From NCBI RefSeq assembly GCF_964340395.1, contig NC_135549.1, forward strand, positions 13,924,342 to 13,988,341: a DNA stretch of 64,000 nucleotides, written 5' to 3'. Positions 1 to 34,955 of this stretch are shown piece after piece; position 1 is the first letter of the stretch; the number at the start of each line of letters is the position of its first letter. This DNA is from Glandiceps talaboti. Taxonomy: Eukaryota > Hemichordata > Enteropneusta > Spengelidae. The notes under the pieces were generated by a model. That model searched no databases and was not told where the DNA came from. It saw only the letters and a program-made list of their open reading frames with translations. The position numbers were made by a program, and so were the translations under genes.

Positions 1-7126
<7,126 letters not shown>

Positions 7127-7171
7127 AACAAATATGCGTCAACATATCAATGTAACAATTGTATCATTTTA

Positions 7172-7177
7172 AATAAA
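7172..7177 (+). terminator. Poly(A) signal of the aminopeptidase gene
   Basis: AATAAA lies 46 bases after the TAG stop of the aminopeptidase gene, which is a normal distance for a short 3' UTR. Confidence 0.75.
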
Positions 7178-7179
7178 CC

Positions 7180-8848
7180 TTCAAATCCAAAAACAAACCT
7201 TTAATTTCATGCCTTCAACAACACAGATCATTCATACATGTGCTAAATGTGCCTTGAGTAAATCCAAATGATCAGCATATATAGTCCAATCGGATGCACT
7301 ACACACTGGAGAAGCAAACCACTGTACGTACACTTCGAATTAAGTCTAAGGCATGCATGTGATGTGTTGTACCTTTATATGCACCATATCAATCATTAAT
7401 ATCTCTTGGTATGCGTTCCGTTACATGAATCGATATGTATCACATTGATTTTGTATTAATGTTGATAATATATGTTTTGACTATTTGATGTTGAAAAATG
7501 TCATGTTAAAATGCCTTCAAATTAAAGCCATTCTTCTCAGTTAGTTATACATTCAACTACATCAGTAAATGTTACGTGTCCAGAAGCTTGATTTGCCTTC
7601 AAATATCACACATTGATTACTGTACATACATCGTGTAATAAATTCATAACTGTGCATGATTAAAATAACTAAAAAGTCTGATTCAAAAATGTCGTCGTAA
7701 TTGAAAGTTGTCCGTCCAATTGTATATTTTTTCTGCTTTAGACTCATTAACTAAACCCTCAAGAAAATTGAAACATTCCAAAATCAAATCAAATGACGTG
7801 ACACTTAAATTTTAGAATCAACTTTTGATTTCAATTTTTAGGAGAGCCATCACTTACGTTGGGTTTTTAACCACTTCTTTTGGATAATCAAATTTGTGTA
7901 TGATTCACTTTGCATTCGTGTTACAATCTATTTGTTTCAGTACAAATAACTTGGAACACAGACTTATCACATGTTTCAGTGGTTACCTTCAAAGAACTTT
8001 GTTTTGTAGAGCAATGACTATACAGCAGAATTTACTGTAAAAAAAATTTTTTGAGGATCATCTGTGCAACTCACAAAATGTGACAAATCTCATCTATTAT
8101 GGCACAACCAAAAAGCCTGTGTTACGTGTGTAGAAGATCAAAAATATGCCATCGTGTGCGCCATCTTATCCTAAAATGTACACGATTAAATACATGGTGC
8201 TTTTTGCACCTTGATCTTTCACCTTGCATTATATTTGAATTGACGTCAAAACTGATCAGATATATAAAATTGTATACAGCTTGCTATTTCGTAGACATGT
8301 ACTAGATATTAGAATAAGTAGTTGCTGCTGCTTGAAGAGGCTACAGATGCACGGTTCCTAGTATGGAGACGGTAAAGAGCGAATGTGATCAGACCGTACA
8401 TACTGCATATAAAGAATGCAGAAACTATATTCCCACGTATACTCTAGGCTGCTAATGTATATTTACGTTTGTTTTTTGCCGTTACTAAAAATAGAGTTTG
8501 TAATAAGGACATCATATACGATCAGTACTCTCATCATACGGGGTGAATGGCATTGTCATTTTGCCCGCTTCCATCACTGAAATATGTCTCGGACTGTGAT
8601 CCTATCTTTATTGACTAGTCGACCCAGGGACGGAATCTGGATTATCCTGAGCCTGTAATAATTTTTATACTGATAAATAAAAGTTGATTTTTTTTTCAAA
8701 GACATTCTCATAGGAATCTCCCCAATGTGTTTTTTTTTCTTCCCATGGCATGCAAATTTCTCTGCTTGCACATGTTGGTCATCATCATCGAAATATTGAA
8801 CAAATTAAAAAACTGACTTACTTTATTACATGTGTGTAGCTCAAAGAG
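7180..8848. other. Intergenic, no gene seen
   Basis: AT-rich DNA after the aminopeptidase gene. Several frames of 60-80 codons occur on both strands but none shows a domain, splice context or recognisable motif. Confidence 0.5.
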
Positions 8849-8899
8849 AGATTGTGTGTGTATTAAGTATTGTGTGTGTCTCAAACACCCAAAAGCTAA
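8849..8899 (+). mobile_element. Relic end of the 1.7-kb inverted-repeat transposon
   Basis: Bases 8869-8899 match bases 13000-13030 of the complete copy with one mismatch (TCTCAAACACCCAAA core), and the 20 bases before them match more loosely. This is a decayed fragment of one terminal repeat. Confidence 0.6.
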
Positions 8900-9040
8900 T
8901 TGTAGTGACCTGCCGAAAATGAAACAAAATCTGCACATTTAGGTAGTTGAAGGAGACTCCAGCATGCTGTAAAGACATGTACAAATTTTAAACTGAATAT
9001 AAGTTGTAGTATCCACAGATAGTGGATGTGTAGTGTTGTG

Positions 9041-9419
9041 AGACAATCGAGGTTTCGGCTTACTAAGATACTAGACACAAACTGAAACTATTGTTGGATG
9101 GGATATATTACACAAGTGGGTGGTAGCAGTGCCTCTGTTGTGTGGATATAATCGCCCTGCAGTGTAATCAAGTTACTGTGTGGCCACTTGAGGAAAACTA
9201 GCTATCAGAAACGCCACCCTATTGAGAGTATATTGACATTTTGGCTCACTTAAGATAGCTAAGACACAGACTAAAACTATATTGGTCAATGTGGTAGATT
9301 ACACAAGTGGGTGTTAGCAATGCCTCTGTTGTGTGGATATAATCACCATGTAAATCAAAATAGTGTGTGACCACTTGAGGAAAATATATATTAGAAATGT
9401 TATCCTACGTATATTAGGC
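9041..9419 (+). repeat. Two tandem copies of a ~190-bp unit
   Basis: Copies at about 9041-9230 and 9231-9419 share the landmarks TTACACAAGTGGGTG, GCCTCTGTTGTGTGGATA and CCACTTGAGGAAAA in order and spacing. They are diverged, so the duplication is not recent. Confidence 0.85.
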
Positions 9420-9619
9420 GAAAAAAAAACAATTTTGTCTTTCCGATAACATGTCCTCAGAAAATAAGGTAGGTAGGATGGGATTTTATTTTACTTTATT
9501 TTATTTCATTTTACCTTTTTTAATTGTTTTTCAATATTTGCTTCGACCCAAAATCAACAAAATCAAACGAAATGTTGGTCAGCATACCCCTTCTGTTATA
9601 GTTTGTCATACATACATAA

Positions 9620-9990
9620 GTGGCCCTAGCAACCATGGCCACGCCCTTAGCAAGAGTCAAATAATGGGGTTTATTGCAAATATAACAACAGGGATGGGTA
9701 GACAATTGAATAAACATTTTTTTTAATATGTAAATGTCCTTATCAACGAGACCATGCCCATAGCAACAGGTAAATGATGATGTATGATGCCAATATAACA
9801 CCAGTAAAGGAGGCAAATCAATGAACATTCCAAAAATGTATGTAGATTTGCCTACCAACAAGTCCACGCCCATAGCAACAGTTAAACTATGTACACCGTC
9901 GTTATTGCAGATATAACACCATGGATGGGTAGGAAGGGAAAATATTCACAAAATGTATACAAATATGCCTAGCAACAAGACCACGTAATC
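9620..9990 (+). repeat. Diverged ~115-bp tandem repeat, three to four copies
   Basis: Each unit starts near a CCTAGCAAC/CCTACCAAC box followed by CCACGCCCATAGCAACAG and later a GCAAATATAACA-type box. Units start at about 9624, 9737, 9850 and 9967; the last is partial. Confidence 0.8.
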
Positions 9991-10130
9991 ATAGGAGAAA
10001 ATTAAAATTTACCTTCAACAGTTGTGCCACTGCGCCATTGGCGCTTTTATTTTTATTTTGCCTTAGCATTATTAAGCGAACGCCCATTCAATAGCTTATA
10101 TCTGACATGTCGCAACAGCTTTGTTTCTAC

Positions 10131-10151
10131 CTCAGTAAGCCGAAACCTCGG
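10131..10151 (-). repeat. Inverted partial copy of the 9.04-kb repeat head
   Basis: The bases read, on the minus strand, CGAGGTTTCGGCTTACT, the same head motif as at 9048 on the plus strand. The two motifs face each other across the tandem repeats and could be remnants of terminal inverted repeats. Confidence 0.5.
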
Positions 10152-11316
10152 TTGCCGCTGTCGTAAACATGTACAAACAAATGCTACCAACAACGGGTAT
10201 TCGATTGTCTTTGTATTGAAATTATTAAGTGTATATACGAAGCTCATTGATATTACAGTGCACTAGATACGCCCCTCATGTAGCCGGGATAGTAAACATA
10301 TCAGTGAAGTATGCCGTGATCTTTGCCTTTTTACATATTTGTATTATCCTGGAAGAGGGTAAGAATATGAGTAATACATACAAATGAAATTTCATTCATC
10401 GACGGCGAACATTAAATTTCTAGTATGTCCATCCACAGACCCTCTCTGGTCCTGTCAAGTACAATTACCAGAGTGTCAACAATACTGAACCAAGTTATAA
10501 ATCACCCAGACGACATATACATTAACAATCTTAAGCACACTTAGTCTAGAGGCTATCCATGGCTTCGAATCTCAAGAACTCTCTTCACCCCGTCTAGCTC
10601 ATCCAATGAACTAAAACTTGTCCATGCAAATGAGTAAACCCCCACCGAATGATACATATATAGAAGTAGTGTCCTCATATATATGTAAAATAACTGCCCC
10701 TAATAAACACTAACTTACATGTATTATCTGACAGAATTGTGTGATCGATTGACAAAGGCATGATGACTATGTTTGGGTGGCTTTGTTGAATTTGAAATTT
10801 TATCTCAGCACTTCATCGAGTTAGACGTGAGAAGAGATTCGAATCCACAGATATCCTCTAGACTGTCATTAGCCAAAACAACGCCCATTTCATAAATCAC
10901 CACCCTAGAATAAGTGTTTGGCAGTAGGTTAACGTTCACCTTTGCCTGTCACACAGGGCAAGTTTTGCAAACAAATAAATCGCTATGCTGTCCTAATGGT
11001 AAAAGTGTCACATTGTTATTTGTCGTATGAAGACTGACACGTTTACAACAGTCATTCTATCTTTGACGTCGTAGCCACAAGGTCGCATATCAATCTGATA
11101 CACACCAGAGCAGTAAAGGTAAGAGTTGGAGCTAATTTGCGAACGGTGTTCGCGAAACATATTTCAGGAGGAACTACTTTAATACATGAAATGTTCTGGT
11201 CTGAGATCAATTCAAGTACGCCGAATTTGATATGCTAAATGTTGATATTTTTAAATTTTTATTTTTATTTTTGCGTGCTGGATACTAATATGTCCACTCT
11301 ACCCACGTCAGTTCAG
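10152..11316. other. Intergenic, no gene seen
   Basis: No recognisable coding region. The opposing frames at 10024-10266 mirror each other and look like chance. Confidence 0.5.
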
Positions 11317-13052
<1,736 letters not shown>

Positions 13053-14101
13053 GTTAAAACAAGTCAAGTATGCTATAATTGTATGTTCACCAAGAAATGA
13101 ACTATCAAACGGAATATCACCCATTTGTTGCATGTTTATGATATTCACCTTTTGAGAGAGTGAAACGAGCCGAAGATTCAAGCCGAATTTGAAATGCCAT
13201 AATTTCAACAAGAAATGTTGAGATTTTTACATATATGTATATCATGCTGGATACCAATATGGCCACTCCTCGAAGTCAAGTCGAAGATTCAAACCGCAAG
13301 ATATTAAACACTAATTTTTTGTTGTCATAAGTTAGAATAATGACATTTTATATACATGTTCGTTATATTGTTTAAATGTTCGGTTTGTGTCTTATCCGTT
13401 GTGAAATTTAATGAGTTAACCTTGAACTTAATTATAAAGATTCGGCTCTGTTTGTACTCCTGGAATAACTCCATAAGCTAACTACAGAAAGGTGTGACTT
13501 ATTGGAGTGTACACAATGATTGGTCTTTCCCTCTAAAGCTAACTTCGGAATCAGGTTGCTATGCTTTCATATGATCACCATGCCCTAAATTTGGGTTCGA
13601 ATTCCTTTATCTGTGCTAGGCTATGCGGCTAGCATGGCCGATTGTTAACTTTGTCGTTGACATGTTCACCAAAATTTATGTAAACATACTGTAACAAGGT
13701 CAAATAAAAATGTGTGTGTTTAACAAGATAACTCGACCGACCCTAGTTCAAACCGCCGAACCTAAAAAACGTTTACATTCAAAAAGTAAAATAATGAGAA
13801 TTTACTTCAATTTTCGTGAACATTTTCTTGCCAAAGTATCTTCGGTCAATTTGCATGTGTGTTTTTTTTTAAACCAGAGAAATCCTGTCTTTCGGACTGT
13901 AGTTGAATTTATATACTATAGTCTGTATATAGTGTTTGTCTACACTTAGCGTATATTTTTCTTCATTTACTGCTTTTATGAAACTATATCACAGAACTAT
14001 TTTGAGCAACGATTATCTTTTTCTTGGGTAGGGGGGTTGAAGTCCCTGTTGTAGGAAACAAACCTTTGTTCTCTTTTTTCCTAACACGTCATGTGTTGCA
14101 G
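13053..14101. other. Region upstream of the transporter, likely holding its promoter or a 5' UTR intron
   Basis: No coding region seen. A long pyrimidine tract with CTAAC branch-like box and TGTTGCAG at 14094-14101 is a strong splice acceptor just before the start codon, so an untranslated first exon probably lies further upstream. Confidence 0.5.
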
Positions 14102-14120
14102 ATAAATACAATCGATCACT

Positions 14121-27133
<13,013 letters not shown>

Positions 27134-27894
27134 AAAATCAACAAAATTTCTCTTTCAAATTCAAAACATTCTATGATACATGTTATACATGGGTGTATGA
27201 TCAACTGTGCATCTATGGAAATCAAGAACTAAAGATTAAACACATAACACGAATACTAGAAAATGTTATTTTAGGTATCGACTGTGATTGCTCCGTCGTT
27301 ATACCGCCCTCATGCCAATTAAAAGATAAAAGATTAAACAAAACCATGATCTCACGCTAAAGTCGATTCACCTCCAAGACATTTTTTTTCTTTTTTTTTC
27401 TTTTAATAACCAGTCTTTATAGCGTCGATCTGTAGGCGGTTGAACTATAAAATCTATCATTGACCCGGCTAGGCTTTACTATGAAGTACGAAAGTGATGC
27501 AAACTAGAAGAACCGTATCTTTACCTGACGGCTAGAACCCTTAACTAGCAATGTTGCAGTGAATATGATGACATGGCGCCAGTCCATATGGTTGTAGCTA
27601 ACAGGTTAATTTGTAGACTGCAATTATTAGACAAAGTTGGGGGGTATTTTGGAATAAAGGTTTTAAATCAAATCCTCCATCTAGTAAGTACTGACCAATA
27701 TCATGTCAACATTAACGTGAGCCCGGGAGGCGATGGACGACGTTCAAATCAGTACGCTACAATTTCCCTTATTAGTAACATCAAGACAATACAGAAACAT
27801 GGCATTACTTTACAATTGTGTTACACATAATGAACATTTTTGTATCTCCCCCATCCCGTCCCCTCATAAATATCGTTTTCGATTCATGTAATCA

Positions 27895-27900
27895 AATAAA
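27895..27900 (+). terminator. Candidate poly(A) signal of the transporter gene
   Basis: AATAAA 762 bases after the TAA stop; it is the first canonical signal I noticed downstream. A shorter 3' UTR using a variant signal is possible. Confidence 0.4.
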
Positions 27901-29092
27901 GTATATCTGCATTCTCCTCAAATGCATCAATTAACAAAGACAACTATAGCTGTACATACAATTTTGAAAGAAAAGAAAAAAACAAGTACAAAGAAAATAT
28001 CCACTATGTATAAGGGACACCTTCACATACAGCTGAAGTCATCAATAGCCCTATGTCACGACTCGTTATTGATTCCCAGAGAATAGTACCTGTCAATCAA
28101 AATCATTTGTTATTAAGTGATCAGCTACAAGCTAAAGATAGTTTATACACATAGCGACAGCTGGTATGAACTAAGATATACGCACTCAACCGTTAGAGAG
28201 AATTCGTCAAATTAACGTAATGAGACTAAGTACCAGTCCTCGAGGCTACTGCTTCTCCTTAATGCAGTCACTGTTTTCCAGGTCTTATAGTTTAAAAAGT
28301 GTTCAATTATGCCAGGAATACACCAAGAGGATCGATGTATGAGATACGGACTGAGTCTACTTCTTACAGTCTAAACGTATGGAATATCATACAGCCGACA
28401 GGCAAACAGGCGGTACATAACCATGAACTTATCAAAAAATATTAATTTATGTACTATCCTTAAATCGGAACATTCAAAAACAATTCTGCAAGTCTGATGA
28501 ATTGAAGTATTTCAGTTCAAGATACATGTAGTAAATTCTTTGAAGACTCATGATAATTATTTAAAAAATCCACTCATGAAGAGAAGACTGTCGATCAACA
28601 TTTCCCAGAGATGTCACATTTACAGTAATTGCCTTGTATCACATACAAACTGAATAATAGTCACCTGTGGTCTAATTCCCTGGTGTGATGAACCCGGTAG
28701 AGCAAAGGTTAAAGGTTATATTCCGATGAAAGACTTATACCTAGGTGACTTAAAACTCACTCAAATCGTGATTTTACCAATCAGTCATCAACTGTTTATG
28801 CCATGCAATCACTTGCTTCAGATTTGAGGGGGTTTTTTGTCAATGCATGGTGGACATATTTGAAAGATGTTGCACTGATCTACGTGGCTGTATCGTGGAT
28901 ATGAACTCCAACGTGTTACTTATGAATCAAAAATAAAAAGTTTGTTTCAATAGTATTTTCGATAATGTTTATGCTTAAAACGGTACTGAGTTGACGTCGA
29001 AGAACTTCGAGCAGTTGCAGGATCATTTTTTACTTCTCGTAATTTAAGGAGAGGTAATGGATATGGGTTCTGTGTGTCCGTGTGTGAGGGGG

Positions 29093-29095
<3 letters not shown>
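27901..29095. other. Intergenic, no gene seen
   Basis: AT-rich sequence with no frame or repeat worth naming. Confidence 0.5.

Positions 29096-29142
<47 letters not shown>
29096..29142 (+). repeat. (GT)n microsatellite
   Basis: Pure GT dinucleotide tract ending in a GTCCGTCTGTCTG transition. Confidence 0.95.
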
Positions 29143-29144
<2 letters not shown>

Positions 29145-31443
29145 GTCTGTCTGTATACACGATATCTCAAAAACTGCGTCACTGATTGTAATGCAGTTTT
29201 GCATACATCTTTGTTACAGTTACCGCAAGAACTAGTTTGATTTCGGGCAAAATCCGTACACATGAATGGGCGAAATTAACGAATAGATGGTTCTCACCAA
29301 GGACTTAATTATGAAAACTACTAATACACTCCTAAGTTTTCAATCTTCTGATCGTACATGACTTTACATATGTTTTAGTTCAATCATTGAACTTTGTCCT
29401 GGACATATACCCGTCATCATCAGGATAAAGGATATCCGTAAGCATACTTAAAACACTTCAGTATAGAGATTTCGATCGTTACAGACCAAAGAACCACTAC
29501 CTGATAAATTATCGAGATTTATCTTAGAACCCATGCACTTCGAAGCCATCTTGGGGATGAAGTTTCCAAGAACTGTAGAGTATAAAGCTAAGGATATCTT
29601 ACTTTGATCTCAAAGCAAACCATTTCAGCGTTATATGGTATACATCTGTAAGCCTATTCCTTCGAATTATGACAGTGGGGGATTTACGTTAAGCTCCATT
29701 TTTAATACCATCTATGCTATACAGATAATGATGGAAATGTAATAAACTACACAATGGCCGAGATTGAGAGACTCCTACGTGCTATTTTTAACTAAAGGAG
29801 ATTGATAGATGTATGTGTTGTGTCTGTATTCGACATTTTTCATCAACCCGTTCAATTAACTTGTCTATCCTAACATACATAAGTTCATGGGAATACATCT
29901 TAGCACAAAATCCCTCCCCCCCCCCAAAAAAAAAATGATGGAATCTTAAATTACAGAAATGTTGGTACCAAAACTGATAGTAATAATGTTTTTTTATTAC
30001 TATCAGTAAAACTGATAGTACGACATATTTGAGAGTTATTATATCTGAAACGAAACCGCTGAAATAGCTAAGGACATTTTGTTGTGGGGATGGGGACGAA
30101 GGAATAAAAGAGAAATGAACAGATAAGGTCGAATGCCGCACTACAAATGCGTTTTTATACGTTTTATATTGTATGTAATTAAAATACAGAATATGGTAAA
30201 GTACGTTTGATATTTTTTTACATCTCTTGTTATGAGTACAGTAGTGGTATTATATTTACACCTAAGGTCAAATAATAAAAGTTGTTTGGTTTCGGTTACC
30301 CGACCCCACCTAGTTTTTCAGGCCGACCCTAAACTTTTTTTTACGTATTCGAAAAAAATAATAATAAAATCGCGAAAATCGTGAAGTCTCGCAAGAAATT
30401 GTGGATGCGGAAACTGACATCAACTTAAAAAGACAATATAAAACTATTCTTCCAATCTGTAATGGCTGTACATCTCATGAAAGGAATAAATGAACAACAA
30501 AGAGACCATTTGGAAAATGAAAACCTGAACTAGACACTCACACATGAAAAAAATATTGCAGTATTCGTTATTGAAAAAAACCTAGAAATTACACAGTATC
30601 TGATTTAGCACCTCAATTTTCTATAATCTATCCGATCAAAATAAGAGCAAACTCATGAATATAAGTTTATTGTCTGTATATGAAATGTATAGAACCAAGC
30701 TTACCAGCTACGTGCACAGACTAGACGACAACAACACATATGTACGCATCTATTTGACATGTTAAGTGATGAACAGGTAAGGTTTCATTTTTTTTAAATA
30801 AAAGGTGTCAGTAAATGCACAGTATGAACGTTATTGTGTTTTACAATCTCATTTGAGTGACAAGTTTCTCATTTGAGTGACAAGTTTCAATCCATCAGTA
30901 CAGTACCCTAATATTCGCATTTGACTCGATCCTTTGCTTTCACTGCTAACAACATGTACATAGTATAACATATATCGTTGTGGTATTAATGTACCGTCTC
31001 TGGAATCAATTCTCTAGAATCTATTGCCAAAGATGACATTACTTAACCTGAAATTCGATGGTGGAGTAGGCATGGTATCTTGAAGTTGTTTTGGTATCTT
31101 AGTGTAATTGAGTTTTTAATAAATCTAGGGAACGTGTGCGTTTAGCATCCGTTGGATTGACCGAGATCGGTTACACCTGCGAATAATTTAGATTACTGAG
31201 ATATTCAATTTTTAATTACTTTTATTTAGTTTATCTCTGCTTTGAGAAAAGTGACCTCAATCTCGTGTGCATGGTAGTACATAAGGGCACGGATTCTCTT
31301 TTTTAAAATCCAGCTTTAAATCTCTACCAACAATTAATATACTAGTCTGGTCTTGTCCTTCTCTCGGAGACAAACATGTAACAATCTTTCAAGTTGACAA
31401 AGTTTCATCGAAATCAATGCATAAGTTTTGGGACATTCTGCTT
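29143..31443. other. Intergenic, no gene seen apart from a hairpin
   Basis: No supported coding region. A perfect 14-bp hairpin lies at 29973-30007, and a 21-base unit with GAGTGACAAGTTTCTCATTT is repeated in tandem near 30850-30892. Confidence 0.5.
29973..30007. repeat. Perfect 14-bp hairpin with 7-base loop
   Basis: ACTGATAGTAATAA at 29973-29986 is the exact complement of 29994-30007. The ACTGATAGTA half recurs once more right after it. Confidence 0.85.
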
Positions 31444-31492
31444 TAAACAAACAAACAAACAAACAAACAAACAAACAAACAAACAAACAAAC
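31444..31492 (+). repeat. (AAAC)n microsatellite
   Basis: About twelve AAAC copies, followed by AGGC repeats. Confidence 0.95.
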
Positions 31493-31726
31493 AGGCAGGC
31501 AAGTAGGGGTGAAAACATACTCCAACCTAAACTCTCGTTTTTATTGAGTGCAAGCGAAACTACCCCACATTAACAGGTTAAAAATGTTAAATGTTGAAAA
31601 TTGCGATAACAACCAAGGTGGGTTGATGTATACAATGACCATAATTCAACAAAGTGTATCAGCGCCGTGGGTGAAAAGGGAAGATTATTGCACAGCTTGT
31701 GGTTCCTCCACAGTAATATGACGTAA

Positions 31727-32070
31727 TTTTAAAGGGACCGTATGGATGAGGATTAGGGTATTTATTTTTGGATTTTTAATTTATAAAACAATATTACCAT
31801 GACTTCCTACTTTAAAAATCAATGTGAAACAACATATGCCAAGTCCTAGTTTGTAGCTCAATAAATTGCAAAAGCATAATAAATTTGTAAAATGTTTGTT
31901 TTTGTACGTACAATAACAAACTTTTTACACATTTTTTTTAGCTTTTTGCAATGTATTGAGTTATAATCACAGACTTAATCAATGTAGTTTCTCATTGATT
32001 TCTCAAGTAGGAAGTCATCATGGTAATATTGTTCTATAAGTAAAAAATCCAAATAAATACCACATCCTCA
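31727..32070. mobile_element. Palindromic MITE-like element, copy 1
   Basis: The left arm from GTATGGATGAGGATTAGGGT through ACAATATTACCATGA is matched in reverse by the right arm ending TACCACATCCTCA at 32070. Arms are about 85 bp with scattered mismatches. No coding capacity. A second member is at 56601-57373. Confidence 0.8.
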
Positions 32071-34375
32071 ACAATAATTTGCATATGACGAGATATCTCA
32101 GATAGATAGTGATGATTAGGCCAATGAAATATTCCTTTGAAAGTGATCATAATTCAACCTGTCTCTTGAAAGTTACCTTCTCCATGCACGTACTCTCTCA
32201 GAACAGGACAGGAAAGTGTTACTTTGGGGATGACATTTATGCCCAATAAAATAACTGCGATTGATATATTTACCTAGACAAGTCCATCGAGCAAGACATT
32301 ATAGTATCATTGTTGAATCAGTGGCGTTGCGGTTCTCAAGAACTTGTGTAAAACAATCAGTCGTTTTAGACAGTGACGACTGTGTATTTTTACTGATTGT
32401 TGCGACGTTCCAAAGATGTCAGTTACACTGTACATGTAACCGTTGCCCGATAAACTTAAACGTACATTGTAATAAATATTGTACCCTCCAGATTAAAAAA
32501 AGATTCTGTAACTTTTGTTGGTACATTGTCCAAAAATATTCAACGATTTGCAGTTCAAATCAAGGGGAAAATATCAGCGGGTCACCATGCAAATTCTTAA
32601 AATAGAGGTTAAAGTGACATCACAATAAAATTAACCCATTTGTGAATTTTGGCAGCTGTATACTGTGTTAATTCTATGGGAGCAACGAAGATTTTTCGAT
32701 TGCCTTGAAAACAGGACGAGGCCCCAACCCCGCTTATTTGTTTTATTATTCAGTAAGGAGCAGAAACATCTTAACGTACGATGTGCAGTTTTTTATTGGT
32801 TTCTTCGCGGCTGTATCAAACAGAATCAGAGAACAATTACGTGTAATGAGCGGTATTCCTTTTGCCTGTAGGTTCACTCGAACAACAATGTCAATATCAT
32901 CTCGCGATCACCATGATCGTTGTCTAAATGATATCGGAAGGGAAAAGGTACATTCGATCCTTCATGTTCAACTCATCACTCGAAGGTGTCGGATAAAACC
33001 TATGACATCTACGAAACGTTTGAATTTGAAAATATCTAAAATAAAAATGAAAACCTGTTTTAGGAAGTCTGTTTGGAATGAAAGTTAATCGTTAAAGATT
33101 AGATGTTGGACACTTTTGTGTTTTTCTGTACTCAAATTACTCAAGACATTCCTTGACCACGCAAAAGTAATCTTGAAGTAGTGTTATATCGTATTATTCG
33201 ACATCCTTTGGCGAGTTATAAGCTTAATAACAACAGAATAACATTGAAAAGAATTGTCTGTGTTGTATAAAAATACGGACTCATGAACAGAATTCATTTG
33301 TCAACCATTTTGGCTGATGGTGCTCACATAAATTAATACATCTAATAACTAGAGCCAAATAAAGTGACGTAGTGGATCTCTACATGCATTGATGAATCAC
33401 CTACGGGTACGATTTTCACAATAGATAGCTGGAGGCTCGATGTACGACATGATCTGAGATCACAGATCATTCAGCAGATGAGATTTGTTCATTGTCTGTG
33501 CACGTGGCGCAAAGTTCAGTCAAATGTAACAAATACGTTACGCTTAAGTTGTCGTCTTTTTCTTAACATTCCTTATCATTGCAATAATATGGATTAATTC
33601 CTACGACGGTTTTATTTTATATTAGTTTTTAAACTGTAGAGTAATGTGGAATCACTACAAATAATTTGGTCTCTCCGGTTATTTAAATTTGGTAACGCTC
33701 ATTACCTTGGGTGTATTATTCGTATAGATTTTTCATGACATCTTCTATTCCAGAATTGCGCATACAAACTGCAACTTTCCATTTCTTTCTTTTTTCAATT
33801 TTTTAGTATCTTTCAACTTCAACATTCCTATTTCATTAATGCGAGGAAAGAAATCAATCACGTTATCCCGTTAACAACCTCTAAGTTGAGCTAATACGTC
33901 CTCGTATTAAATCAGAGAGATTCGTGTCCGAGGGTAATGAACAACGTTTACCATAAAATTGTGTATTTACGTGCAATTACCTGAACTAAACGTACTTCAA
34001 ACCTTATGAGATGCACTATGACGTCAATGGTGGGCATTATGCCATGTAATGTCACTGCACACATATATTGCAAACACAAAGCTTTGCTGTATGCTGCAAA
34101 AGACTAAATAAGGTCGAGCGTTACTTGGTTATGTATTATATGTCACCACCCAGCTGTAGTCAATGACTCAATTTTCTGAATCCATACGAAAAAGCGAAAA
34201 ATTAGTTAATGAACTAGTTGAAGATTAAATGGGAATTAAGTAGAATGTATATGCCCTCGTAGATGTTCATATGTGCCCTATCACTGCAACATTTCATGAC
34301 ATGCCCCCCCCCCCCAAATCTATCGCCGTAAAAAACCAATGAATCACTCTGGATATTACATTTTTCATCAAGTTC
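32071..34375. other. Intergenic, no gene seen
   Basis: Frames at 32261-32605 (114 codons, cysteine-rich) and 32705-33088 (127 codons) have no domain, signal or splice support and are probably chance. Confidence 0.45.
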
Positions 34376-34524
<149 letters not shown>

Positions 34525-34828
34525 TGAAAGAAAGAAAGCAGTTTTAGTACTCTATGGGAGCGTCTAAGTTCAACTGTGTTGATTATATAAGTTAAAATTC
34601 AGTAAATTATCCATCCTTTGTCTAGTTTTAAATGACTGATCAGAATGGTAATTGTACTATAAAGAGTCAGGTACCGACCTTTAGCATTCAAAAGGCACAC
34701 CACACTCTTGTTATCGATATCATCCAAGCCATTTCAGGCTTCAACTGCTCTAGGACTTGCAATCATTCATTCTAACCGTATTTGTTGAATTTTACTCCTT
34801 AGTATTCTACAAGTCCTCCCCTCCCTCT

Positions 34829-34829
34829 T

Positions 34830-34860
<31 letters not shown>

Positions 34861-34865
34861 GTCTC

Positions 34866-34939
<74 letters not shown>

Positions 34940-34955
34940 ACACACACACACACAT
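34829..34955 (+). repeat. (CTGT)n/(CTCT)n passing into (CA)n
   Basis: A CT/CTGT-rich half changes abruptly into a CA dinucleotide half. Confidence 0.95.

Noticed and set aside
13590-13612. GGGTTCGAATTCC, like a tRNA box B
   Set aside because: No matching box A, acceptor stem or anticodon arm upstream.
32261-33088. Frames of 114 and 127 codons
   Set aside because: No signal peptide, domain, cysteine spacing or splice context that supports a gene.
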